From Desmodesmus armatus (lineage: Eukaryota > Chlorophyta > Chlorophyceae > Sphaeropleales > Scenedesmaceae): a DNA stretch of 64,000 bases. Position numbers and translations under genes: made by a program. Where the stretch lies: the NCBI GenBank assembly GCA_007449985.2, contig VIIQ02000593.1, forward strand, positions 434,001 to 498,000, written 5' to 3'. The notes beneath the pieces were generated by a model. That model did no database searches, was not told the DNA's origin, and saw only the letters and a list, made by a program, of their open reading frames with translations. This document shows positions 48,348 to 58,612 of this stretch, piece by piece. Within the stretch, counting starts at the first letter, position 1; every line of letters starts with the position of its first letter.

Positions 48348-48354
48348 AACAAGC
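48348..48354 (+). repeat. Right 7-bp target-site duplication
   Basis: AACAAGC, identical to 35173-35179. Joining either copy to the opposite flank restores the LRR frame. Confidence 0.85.
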
Positions 48355-50047
48355 TGACAGCAGTACTGTCACTGCTGCCTGCTGGGTTGGAGCACCTCAG
48401 CATCAATTCCATGTCCGGCCCTCCAGGATGGAATTTCGATGTGTTTCCCATCTCCGAGGTGCAGCGTCTGCAAAGTCTGACCGTCCTGGAGCTTCACGTA
48501 TTTGAAGTCAACGGCCCCACTCACGCGAGCTGCACCCACTCACAGGGCCTGCAGCCCTTGACAGGACTTGTCGGCCTACGACTGACCAGCAACTCATGTG
48601 AGGACCCCGGCATTGCTGGCAACTGGCTGCCGGGCTGCCTGACTCGCCTGGAGTTGAGATGCTGCTGCATTCAGCCAGACGTCCTGGCTGGCAGGACACA
48701 GCTGCAGCACCTCAGTTTGGAGTTGTGTTATGTAACTGGTGGCGTAACAGGAGCGGCACAGCTGTTGTCCCACATGCAGTCCCTGCAGCAGCTGACATAC
48801 CTGTGCTTGGAGGACTTCCAGTGGCCCGATAGTAGTGACTGCAATGCAGTTATTGACCCAGGGGACAAGGCTGAAGACCTCAGTGACACAGAACAAGGAG
48901 AGCCTGCTCTCCCTGCAGCAGCCTATGCAGCACTGACGGCTTGCAGCAAGCTGCAGCACCTGAACGTCAGCAATTGTAGATTGCCAGCAGGTGTATGGCA
49001 GCACATGTTCCCTCAGACTGGTAAACCACTGCCGCACCTGCGGACATTAAGCCTCTCATGTGTCCAGCAGCCTTCAGGTGATGCCGCCGCAGCCCCTGAT
49101 TGCAGCCACCTTGTCAGCTGCTGTCCTGGGCTGCAGGAATTGGACATATGCTATCTGCAGTACAGCTTAGAACTGCTGGCCCCACTGCAGGGGCTCAGCG
49201 CCCTGGAAGTCTTGTTCATGGGAGCTCAAGCGTCAGAAGCAGAGGGTTTACAAGAGGCATGTCAGCACGTGGTGTGTCAGCTGACAGGGCTGAAAAGGTT
49301 GTGGCTGTGCCTGATGGACCCGGCAGTGGTGCAGGAGGGGTTTCTGTTACCACTCACTAGCCTGAAGCAGGTGACCAGCATTTCATACCTGGGCCCGTCT
49401 GAAGATAAGGAACCAAAAGACAAGGAACAAGGCTACATAGGCCTCCGCTATGAAGTAGGTTGACTGGACCTACCTATGCGTCTTTGTTAGGCCATTGTGT
49501 GCCTTGTTGTCCATTTGTACCCCACCACAGCTTGAGCTCGGTGTGCATTGGCCCTTGGAGGGTCCGATGTATGGTGTGCAGCTGCTGCACAATGAATTTG
49601 CTGGGGCTACTTAAGCTTGCACTGCATGACATGGCATGCACATTTTGTGTCATACGTTACCTGCTTTGCAATCTATCACTGCCATGACAGACGTGACATG
49701 CAGTTTTTTTGTGTGTCGTTGCCACATCAGCTCAGGTTGCCCTGCAAGTAATGGCACTCAGGATCATGTGCTGCCAGCCAGCCTTGGCTGGGGTTCAGTG
49801 AGTGGGTGCTGTGCTGCTAGCCTTGACGGCGCCTGCAGGATACTCCGTCTCAGGCATGCATGATGTACTGCTTTTCAATTCAGTAAGTGGATCCAGTCCG
49901 AACTGCTGTGCAGCATGCTGATGTTCACGCTGTTGCTGCGTGCAGGACCCTTCCGATGAGCCTGTATGGCGCCAGCTCCTACAGGTCTACCAAAGCCACA
50001 GTAACCCACACCTTGCACAGCAGGCGATTGCAGCACTGGCGGAGTAA

Positions 50048-50993
50048 TGGTGAGTTGGTAGAAATCAAATCTACTGAACATGCGGCTTCTGTACCGGCAA
50101 CTTGCAGCAGTTATTGGGCCCAAAGAACCACCAACAGATGCTTCTCAGCAGAGTAAGAAGTTCAGCAGCTTGGCTCGGCGGGTGCAGATGTTGCAGAAGT
50201 AGTAGCTGTTCACAAGTTGTGGTGTACTTCTGCTCTGTGCATTCAGCTCAGCTGATGCCGTCACTGCTTGCTGTGCTTTTTTGTACCCTGATGTGCTTGT
50301 GTGTATGTGTGTTTGCCTTGCAGCCCCTCAGGGCCCCTCAAGGCCCCACAGTACACCCCTTCAGGCTTGCCTGTTGCTTGGGCATGGTCGATACCAGGTC
50401 GTTGGCAGCCACTGGGCTGCAGAGAAACTTCTGCAGTCTGTGGAAATCTTGAGCTTCATAGCCACAGGTGTAACTTTGATTTGATTTTATTTGGAAGTCA
50501 TCAGGACCAGCAGGCTCTCACAATGAAGCCATTGTGGGCATGGTCGTTTGAAGTGTGTGGGTGATTTTGGCAGTAGGACCAGGACTTACCATGGGGTTTT
50601 AACTTGGGTAAGAGAGGGGATTGTGCAGTATGTTTGGGGCAGTGTCAGCTTGTGCGCAGTTTCACCTCTCTGCAGGGACCTGTACCTGACATGGCATTTG
50701 ATCATAAGTGAGTTTCGTCATACCAATGGAGGAAGGTGATTCCAAAATACAGGCAGTTAACAAAGCTCTCACGATACCTGCTGTCTAGAAACTGCTCACG
50801 GTACCTACTCAAAGTCAAGATCATATCTGGATCCGTTCACATCGATCTCTACATCCTGTGAGGATCGACATTCTGAGAAGTGGATGCACCTTACAAATCT
50901 ATTTGCAGTTTCTGTGGCACGCTGGACGGCAGTGGCAGCCCTTGCGGTGAAGCTGTAGCAGTGGAGCAGTAGAGCTGTAGCAGTAGCAGAAGC
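50048..50993. other. 3' flank of the F-box/LRR gene and COX19 promoter region
   Basis: No assigned gene. A GTGAGT donor at 50051 and an open segment at about 50325-50484 (GRYQVVGSHWAAEKLLQSVE) after a CCTTGCAG acceptor could mean an alternative or further 3' exon of the F-box/LRR gene. The frames do not agree with the favoured ending at 50047. Confidence 0.35.
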
Positions 50994-51799
50994 ATGAGTG
51001 CTTTTGGTGGTGCGCGAGGTGTGGGTGCCAAACCACCTGAGAAAGGCATCTTCCCTCTTGATCACTTTGGTGAATGCAAGAAGGTACTGTCACTTTGCAT
51101 TCCTTCACCCCTGTGCAGCCCTCACACCTGCTGCAAATTCTGATCCTACAAGCATGGCTGTCGCAGGTCGCAGACGCATACTTAGCCTGCCTGAAGGTAC
51201 ACGAAAAGAACGTCGGGGAGTGCAAAACGCTAGCGAAACGGTACCTGGAGTGCCGGATGGAAAGGTGAGCCGCTGCCAGGCTGTTCTGGTCAACAAGGTC
51301 GCACAGCAGTACGTTGCTTGCTTGATCAAGGTGCCAAAGGCAGCAGCAGGGCACTCAGCATTTGCAGTGGGGGTACACAGCACCATCAGGGTACAGCCGT
51401 CTGCAGTGAGCAGATGGCATAGTGCAGGTTCAGACACTGGCTCTGAGGACCCCTTCAGGCTGATCCATTACCCAATCACATATCGTATTCAGAAATTGCA
51501 GCAGTCGCAGACTTGCAGCATCAGTCACATTCAGCTGGTTGTCATAAGGTGTGCGCCCCCAAAACCACCAGCAGCACCGGTTGCCTATCACAGGGACATG
51601 GCGTCCTGCGACACCACCGGCAGCATATGCTCCTAGGGCTATGGGCTTTTTCACCAGGAAGCACCAGGCAGCTGTGCTGCAGCCTACAATCCTCCCTACA
51701 CCTGCTGCTGCGCAAGCATTCACACTCCTGTTGCACCACTTTGTGCATGGCTCGCACACTGCCCTGTCATCAGTACAGTGTTGAGTACCTGTGTGGTTG

Positions 51800-51839
<40 letters not shown>

Positions 51840-51963
51840 CAGGAACCTGATGGCCAAGCAGGACCTGGGTGAGCTGGGCTTCAAGGAGCCTGGCATCAGC
51901 AGCAACAGCAGCATACCACAGCAGCCGCAGCAGCAAAAACAGCCGCAGCAGCAACAAAGCTGA
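50994..51963 (+). CDS. COX19: COX19, twin CX9C cytochrome c oxidase assembly factor
   Basis: Three exons (50994-51083, 51167-51264, 51843-51963) give 102 residues. COX19 is a soluble intermembrane-space protein, oxidised by the MIA40 relay, that supports copper delivery to cytochrome oxidase. The N-terminus has the family motif PPEKGIFPLDHFGEC. Two CX9C motifs are exact: C28-x9-C38 and C49-x9-C59 (CKTLAKRYLEC), followed by RMERNLMAKQDLGELGF, also typical. The C-terminal tail is a Gln-rich extension of about 25 residues not usual in the family. There is no presequence, as expected. The acceptor of intron 2 is directly preceded by a (TGCC)n repeat. Confidence 0.94.
51798..51841. repeat. (TGCC)n microsatellite abutting the COX19 intron-2 acceptor
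   Basis: About ten TGCC units run into the acceptor CAG at 51840-51842, so the microsatellite serves as the pyrimidine tract of the 3' splice site. Confidence 0.9.
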
Positions 51964-53638
51964 ACCAGGCCATTTCTGAGGCCAGCACTTTGCTGCCTAT
52001 CACAGAGTAGCATGCAGCTGATGGGGCTGCAGCAAGCAGCACCTGCCAGTGCGGTGTCTCCTGCACAGCCCCCCAAGGGAGCAGCAGCAGCAGCCAGAGA
52101 GCAGGCTGTGTGTTGAGAGTTTGTCAATTAAAGTGCTTTCACTGTCGAGAGCTCAGCAACAGCAGCAGCTGCCAGTGTTCCAGCCAGATGGCCCTTAGGC
52201 CCCTGTACCTTTGTGCTACAGCAGCAGGGCATGTTGCAGCCCTGTATTTCTATTGATCCTGTGGTTTCACTGCATTGCCACAGACTGGACTGTTTGCTCC
52301 GTAGGTACATCCTGCTCGTACCAGCAGGACAGGCAGCTGACAGCCCTCCTTGCACAAGCAGCAGTTGTTCGTATCGTCGCGGCAGCTGTGATGGGAGTTG
52401 GTATTTTTGTCTTTGCGGATGTGGCAACTAAGGCGGGCCAGTGGGGTGGGTGGGGTAGGTCTGCAGTAAGTGTTGGTGCTTACAGAATCTGTCCGTATCT
52501 GGTCTTTGCTGCTGCTGCTGCTGCCATAGATGACAAGGGACCGTGACGTTAAATTGTGATCCCTGACTGGATTACAAACATCAGGAGGTATTGAAATATG
52601 TCATGCAATTGGCTGCGCTCATTCCTCTGCTGTTCCAAGAGTTGGCAACTGAAAGCAGGGTGATGTTGGCTCTTGGTATGCACCGTCTGATGAATTAAAA
52701 AAAGGAACGGGTTTTTTGGCTGCTGCCGTAAGGTGTGTTTCACCAGCACAGGGTCAGCACATGCACTGCATGAGGTATCCAGCTGATCAGCATCAGGTAA
52801 CCCCCACCAAATCAGGCCGGCATGAAGGGGTGTGACGTGCAACTGCACAGTGACGTGGCAACCAATGTGCCCCAGTGAGGCCGCAAGAAACACAGCTCAG
52901 CAAGCCCAGCACCCCTTCACACCCTGGAACCAGAGATGCACAGCCTGAACAAACAAATCCTGATAGGGTGGTTTAAGCACTGGTGGGGCACATTGCTTCA
53001 GCCGCTGCAAGCAGGCGGGCTGGGAGACTGTCTGGACAGCATTCAGAACTCTTGCAGCACCCACATGCTGGTGACAATGCATGACAAGGTCAGTGTGAAG
53101 CCTTGTAGGGACCCTGCAGCAATGCATGTCCACATCGTCAGCCGCCCAGAGCAAATGCAAAACCCCAGGCTGCTGGAGCAGAATTGCCAGCAAGCCAGCA
53201 TCACCTTGCAGAAACTACTGTGTGGCCCAAGGTCACAGCTTCACACACAGTGCTGTTGCTCCCTCATCACCTATGCACACATCTCAGAATGAACTGGCCC
53301 GGGCTCACAGGCTACAAACACACCACACACTCCCACCAATACCACACATCACAGCGTTACAGGCATGTGTGCACACAGGCATCAACCCACAACCTTCAAT
53401 GCAACTCTGCCATCATCAACGGAATGTTGCAATAGGTACAAAGCAGCAACTGCAACTGCCGCCAAGCCACCACACTGTACATAAAAGCTCCATGTACATA
53501 TCTGCTTGGGCAACCACACATACCTTGACCGGAATGGTTGTGACGCACTGCACACTTCACACAATGACAGTGCAGACACATCCGACACGAGCAGCAGCCA
53601 GCAAGATAGCACCTCAGCAGCACCCACTGTGAAGCAGT
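51964..53638. other. Intergenic region between COX19 and the BTB gene
   Basis: No firm gene. Plus-strand frames at 52211-52546 (111 codons, hydrophobic Ala/Val segment) and 52936-53292 (118 codons), and a minus-strand frame at 52549-52893, resemble no family and show no convincing splice partners. A short AT-rich patch lies near 52692. Confidence 0.4.
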
Positions 53639-55653
53639 TCATCGACGGCGACCACGAGGCTGCACAGGCGCTGGCGCAGGCGCAGGTGCAGGCGCAGGCA
53701 CAGGTGCGAGTGCCTGCTGGGGCTGCATGAAAGCCAGCTCAGACACAGTGAGAGTGATGGGCAGGTCGCCGCTGGTAGGCAGCCCCTTGGCAGCTGCTGC
53801 TACTGCGTCCCAGCCCCCCGACATTGCACCCAGATCAAAGAAATCTGGCCAACCCCAGCCCATCGCAGGCTCATCTAGAGGGCTAGTGACAGACTTGTTG
53901 AGCCCAGCTGACACAAGCTGCAGCCTGAATGGGGGCCGCATGATGTCAGCAGGCGCGTGCCCGATTGCGGCGAACAGGCCCACCTTGCAGCCGCTTTCAG
54001 CTAATGCGCATTGAAGCCTCATGTGAAATTCCAGGCCACCCAGCGGAGCTGTCGCCACTGGTGACTCGAGCGTCTGTACCTCCTGCTTGGCAATACAACG
54101 CTGCGCTTCCTCCCGCAGCGTGTCGATGCTAAGGTTCCATGTCACGGACACGCTGTCAACGGGCCTGCTGATGCGCCGCCCCAGCGCCCAGCTGGTTGGA
54201 GCACCCCCCAGCAGCACCGGCAGGTGTGAGGGCTGCACCTGAACACCAGGCTGTGCACCGTGCAGCATCAAGAGCTTCATTACCAGGGGGCGTAGCTGAG
54301 CGAGAGGTGCTGTGGGCGATGTGGATGCAACTGCTTCCAGCAGCCAGAAGTGTGAGAGGTGCTGGCACCGGACAAGTGGTGCCAGCACTTGCCTGGCATG
54401 CTGTTGCTGCTCTGGCCTGCTGTAGTTGTCCAGGTACCGCCACAGTGTATAGAGCACTGTGTCCTCGCTGGCCACCTGCACATCATGAAGGGCATCAACA
54501 AGCCACAGTGTTAGGCACATCACTTGTTTGGAGCCCTGTGAACTGCGTAACATTGGGCAAACATACTGGAAGGGACACCAGTGGCCAGTATTCCTGGACT
54601 GACGATCAGTAACTGTGGCATGAATGCACGTTGAAAGGTCAGCTGCTTGTCAGTGTACAGCTCAAGACTGTAAAAGTTTCATGTTTGTCATGCCATGGGC
54701 ACTATTAGCCACCTTCAACTCGTTGCAGGATAGCAGCAGCACCATGGCAGGCAGGGATAAATTCAGCAGCTGCTGCTTCAGTCCTGCATCTGCCCACACA
54801 GCCTCCAGGTCACCCAGCAAGGACAGCAACACCTTCAACAGCAGCGGCTGCAGGCAGTCTGGGAGCACCTCAGCTGACAGCACACGCTGCTGAACCACCG
54901 CTGCTAGAGCGCCTGGGGTGCTAGCAGCATCTGCAAGCAGCTGTGCTGCTGCACTGCTGACATGCGCCACCTGCCACTTGTCTGCCAGCACTGCAGCCTG
55001 CAGCTGCTGCTCCTGGGACAGCTCTGACAGCAGCTCAAGCAGCGGCTTGACTGCATACAGGGACTTCAGCACTGCCAGTGCTGCCTCCTGATCTGAGGCA
55101 TCCTGCAGCTCCAGCTCCAGCCTGGCCCGTGCTGTCTGCTCTGTGCTGCTGCTGTTGTTGTTGCTGCTCCTGCTGCTGCGCCTGGCACGCTTGGCAGGCC
55201 TTGCGCAAGACCCCGCATCTCGCCAGCGCAACACCTGACACAGCGATGGCATGCGGGAATGAGCGGCAGCAACGAATCATGTTGGAGGCACAGTGATTCT
55301 AACAAACGTGGCAGTTGTGTGCTGACCCAGTGCAACACGCTCCCGCACAGCCAGACGCACATAGCCAACAACAAGATAGGAACGACCCCAACCAACTGAC
55401 ATCGCCTGGGTATGACCAGTGACAAGGTGGTCTATGAAAGCAGCACATTTCTGCCACCTACCCTGCACCAAAGGACTTCACTGTTGCAGAACATGGCGCT
55501 GTGAGCCGGGAAACAGGCCAGTTCTGCAGATACGGCTGCGCCATCCCGCTGCTCTTCCTGCTCTCCTGACTGTTCTGCAGCTGGTGCCAGCAGGATCACG
55601 TCCAGGTCAGACGCCTCCTGCTGCTGCCATAACCGTGCAAATGAAAGAGCCAT
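53639..55653 (-). CDS. BTB-BACK protein with a C-terminal MATH-like domain
   Basis: Three exons (55462-55653, 54713-55234, 53639-54475) join in phase 0 to give 516 residues. The N-terminus has a BTB/POZ core split by an acidic loop: ASDLDVILLAP ... ELACFPAHSAMFCNSEV, the last part matching the 'H+xVL' BTB segment. Residues ~100-320 form a helical BACK region (LEAVWADAGLKQQLLNLSLP, then DTVLYTLWRYLDNYSRPEQQ). The C-terminal ~160 residues look like a MATH/TRAF fold (SVTWNLSI, LEFHMRLQCAL, MGWGWPDFFDLG, DLPITLTVSEL), followed by an Ala-Pro repeat and a basic end (PRGRRR). BTB proteins are usually CUL3 adaptors and MATH would bind substrate; that role is inferred. It is transcribed away from thymidylate kinase, 371 bp between the start codons. 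Confidence 0.8.
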
Positions 55654-56024
55654 AGCTGTTTCGTTGTTGACGGGCTGCAGTGGTCCGCCAGCCAGCTGGT
55701 CCAGAAGGTGGTTGGGTGATCTGCACTGCGTCCTGGCAAGGGCGAGGTGTGGAACCGAGAGATGAGCGTACAGAATGACCCTGACCCTGTCGTGGTTGGG
55801 GCTGCAGTCTACCTCCCCTTCATGACCAGAACCAATTCAAACCAGTTCAAACTGGATTCGTTGACAACTGTAGGTTCTTTTGCGCTTTGATTGGCTTGAC
55901 GATTGGGCGTGAGACATCTTTCGATGGAACAGTCTATCAGTTCAAGAAAGTCAGGCTCGCTGCAACTTGTTGTGATAGTACTGGTCTGAGTCATTTGTGG
56001 CCCAGAGACTGAACCTGCCATTGT
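55654..56024. promoter_or_regulatory. Divergent promoter region between the BTB gene and thymidylate kinase
   Basis: Only 371 bp separate the two outward-facing start codons, so both promoters and 5' UTRs must lie here. The short direct repeat ACCAATTCAAACCAGTTCAA occurs at about 55829-55848. No TATA box was recognised with confidence. Confidence 0.45.
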
Positions 56025-58021
56025 ATGCTCAAAGTCTGCACAACCCGTAGGCTAGGCTGCATCACTTCCAACACCTTGAGATACGTCACAGCTAGGGCAG
56101 CCTGCAGCACATCCATGGCCATGCCAGCAGCACCTCGTGGCGCCTTCATCCTGTTTGAAGGTGTGGACCGCAGCGGCAAGAGCACACAGGCCAGGAAGCT
56201 GGTGGAAGCCTTGCAGCAACGAGGGGTACGTGGTATGCAGCTGAGCATCAGCCTTGCTGAAGACACTACACCACACAGGTCACGCAATCTGCTGGGCATA
56301 GCTCCAGCCTGTTTCCCGCCTGTGGGTGCGCTGCATGTATCTGCTGCTGCAGGTGCCTGCGCAGCTGTGGAACTTCCCAGACCGGAAAGACACATGCACG
56401 GGGGGTGTTATCAACGAGTACCTGGCGGGCGGCAAGGAGCTCAATGACCAAGCAGTGCACCTGCTGTTCAGTGCCAACAGACACGAGAAGAGGTACACCA
56501 TAACAACCCCAGCGCACGCCTGCCTGCTGCTCATGCATGGCCTCAAAAAGGTTGCTGCACAGCGTCACTATCATGTGTTCACGATCCAGCGACACCCAGC
56601 CACTCAGCAGGGTGAAGGGAAGCACCCTGCTGATCGGAAGCAGGTGTGCTGATGACGTCATCTCTGCAGCCAGTCTGATGCTCAACGTCAGCACCCTGTT
56701 GTCCATCTAGTCATCCAGCTGTCATAGTAGCTGCAGGAAGGTGCTGGGTGGGTTTGCAAACACAGGGAGTGTGTCTTGACATGTGATTGCAACTGCCCCG
56801 CCGCCCTTTTCCTGTTTGGTCCTGCAGAGAGGCCTTGGTGTCAGCCCTGCTGTCAGGCACCACTCTCGTGGTTGACCGCTACGCCTACTCTGGTGTTGCC
56901 TACAGCGCAGCCAAGGGTGTGCCAGGCATGGACATTGAGTGGTGCAGGAACCCAGACATTGGCCTGCCTGCACCTGATCTGGTGGTGTACCTGCGTGTCA
57001 CCAACGCCGTAGCAGCAGCGCGGTCCGGCTTTGGGGAGGAACGCTATGAGAAAGCAGAGTTGCAGGACAAGGTGAGTTGGGTGGCCAGCACTTTCCGCTG
57101 TTTGTAGGATGTTCGTGCAGTTGGTTGCTGGGGTCCAACATATGCGGCCTCAAGGTAGGCGTTGCCTGCAGCATCAAGCTAGTCAAACAGCACCTCTCAG
57201 ATGGTATGTGCTGAGTCAGCACCAGCACTGCCCCTGCTGGCACCGGTTTGGCACAGCAGTAGGCTTGGCAGGTCTCTCACAAGCAGGTGTGCTTCTCATG
57301 GCAAGAGGGACAGGTGAACATAGAAATTAGCAGAAGCCATGCAGCACAGCAATGTGAGCATGTTTGACTCTCGGTACAGCTGTGCGTGTCATGCGGCATG
57401 CCTGCCATTGTATGACTGAGAGCTTGCGCTCTGCTGCTGAACTTGTGTGCGCGCAGGTCCGTGCTGTGTTTGAGCAGCTGAGGGAGCCAGGGTGGCTGGT
57501 GCAGGATGCAGCGCAGCCCATCGACCAGATCCACCACCAGGTAGGCTCCTCGTTTGATCCTCTGCAGGAGGCAGCTGCATCAGCACCCTCACCAGCAACA
57601 GCAGGTGGTGACAGCGCGTGATGGGGATGCAGGGGTAAAGCGCTTGAACCCCAAGCAACTTACAGAGAGGGAGGAATTGGCTGTTCGAATGCGTGCCGTG
57701 TGGCCTGTTGCCTGCTATTGGCTGCTGTTGCTGCTGGCAAGTTGTACCGGGGCACATTGTGACATAGACACCCTGTGTGCATGCATGCAGGTGCTGGAGG
57801 AGGCTCTGGCAGTTGTGCAGCGGTGCCAGCAGTGTGGGGAGATCAAGCAGCTGTGGGGTTTCACGCCACTGCCTCAGGCGCAGCAGCAGTTACAGCAGCA
57901 GAGGGTGGTGGGCAAGCCTGCACAAGTCAGCTCGCCTCTAAAGCAGCAGAGCCTCAAGCAACAGCAGCTGTCAGAGGATGTGAAGGGAGTGCAGGACGGT
58001 GGGCGGATGCAGGATGTTTAG
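56025..58021 (+). CDS. Thymidylate (dTMP) kinase
   Basis: Five exons (56025-56225, 56353-56492, 56828-57071, 57457-57540, 57791-58021) give 299 residues. The enzyme phosphorylates dTMP to dTDP for DNA synthesis. The P-loop is GVDRSGKST (residues 46-54), the DRY motif is [17 protein letters not shown] (Asp130), and the lid/ERYE region is [21 protein letters not shown] and INEYLAGG are also family blocks. The first ~30 residues ([20 protein letters not shown]) are basic and hydroxylated and may be an organelle transit peptide; a second Met at residue 31 would give a cytosolic form. The Gln-rich C-terminal tail of about 70 residues is longer than in other dTMP kinases. Confidence 0.92.
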
Positions 58022-58330
58022 TGGTGTTCTGGAGCTGCAAAACTCTGGTTGCAGGGCTGATTGAGCTTGGATGAAAGCTCTAGTATGGGGGTGTGGGAGT
58101 GTAGGGGCTAGCATTGTAGTGTGTTTGCATTGTATATTACCTGCCACTGCTTAGCGACTTGTGGTCACATACTGCTGAAACTTTGGTGACTCCTTCTCGG
58201 ATCCTTGTTGTGGCTGAGTCTGGGACTAGCAGTTATGGGGCTCGGTAGGCTTCCGGCAGCCATCAGACGCGCTAGAATATCACTCCCAACACCACTGCGC
58301 CATCTTGCCTGCACGTTCATGAGATCAGAT

Positions 58331-58334
58331 GTAC
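58331..58334. promoter_or_regulatory. GTAC core, possible copper-response element (distal)
   Basis: GTAC lies 279 bp before the cyclase ATG. In Chlamydomonas, CRR1 binds GTAC cores upstream of copper/oxygen-responsive genes, including CRD1. A tetramer occurs often by chance, so this is only a candidate. Confidence 0.2.
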
Positions 58335-58516
58335 CGCCGTCGTAACCCACTGTAATTGCTGAAGGGCAGCAGCTGTGATCACGCTCAGATGCCTGGCATC
58401 ATGTAGATTGTTGTCTAACAGCACAGATCTGGGCGTAGGCCGCTGTTGCGTGGACGACACCAAATAACATGTGCACGTAGCTGACAATCAGTGTGATGAA
58501 GGTGTGGTCTCCCTAT

Positions 58517-58520
58517 GTAC
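58517..58520. promoter_or_regulatory. GTAC core, possible copper-response element (proximal)
   Basis: GTAC lies 93 bp before the cyclase ATG, within a TATGTACATA context. Same reasoning as for the distal site. Confidence 0.22.
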
Positions 58521-58612
58521 ATAATGCAATGCGCAGCTGCTTACATTCAAGTCTTGAGTGCAAGTCTGCTGCATCGTTTCGCCATACTGTTCCGGAACCG
58601 TGCTGCGCAACG

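Larger units (their letters stand above)
34654..50047 (+). pseudogene. F-box/leucine-rich-repeat gene split by a 13.2-kb transposon
   Basis: Host exon pieces are 34654-35179 and 48355-49454, then probably 49946-50047. The left piece starts with an F-box (LLTELPDPCLLRVLQCCAAD, residues ~23-60), used in SCF ubiquitin ligases to bind SKP1. LRR-like strands follow (LKKLRLHDCWVLD). The right piece has many LRRs: LPAGLEHLSINSM, LTGLVGLRLTSNS, LTRLELRCC, LQHLNVSNCRLP, LPHLRTLSLSC. If the element and one 7-bp target copy are ignored, codon 176 forms from bases 35179 and 48355-48356 and the frame continues, giving about 575 residues. The last exon is inferred from a GTAGGT donor at 49455 and an acceptor at 49945, phase 0; without that splice the frame stops at 49463. 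As it stands the frame leaves the gene inside the transposon end, so this copy should be inactive. Confidence 0.85.
58022..58612. other. Upstream region of the chlorophyll cyclase gene
   Basis: 3' flank of thymidylate kinase and promoter/5' UTR of the cyclase gene. No open frame of note. Two GTAC tetramers (58331-58334 and 58517-58520) are listed separately. Confidence 0.5.
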
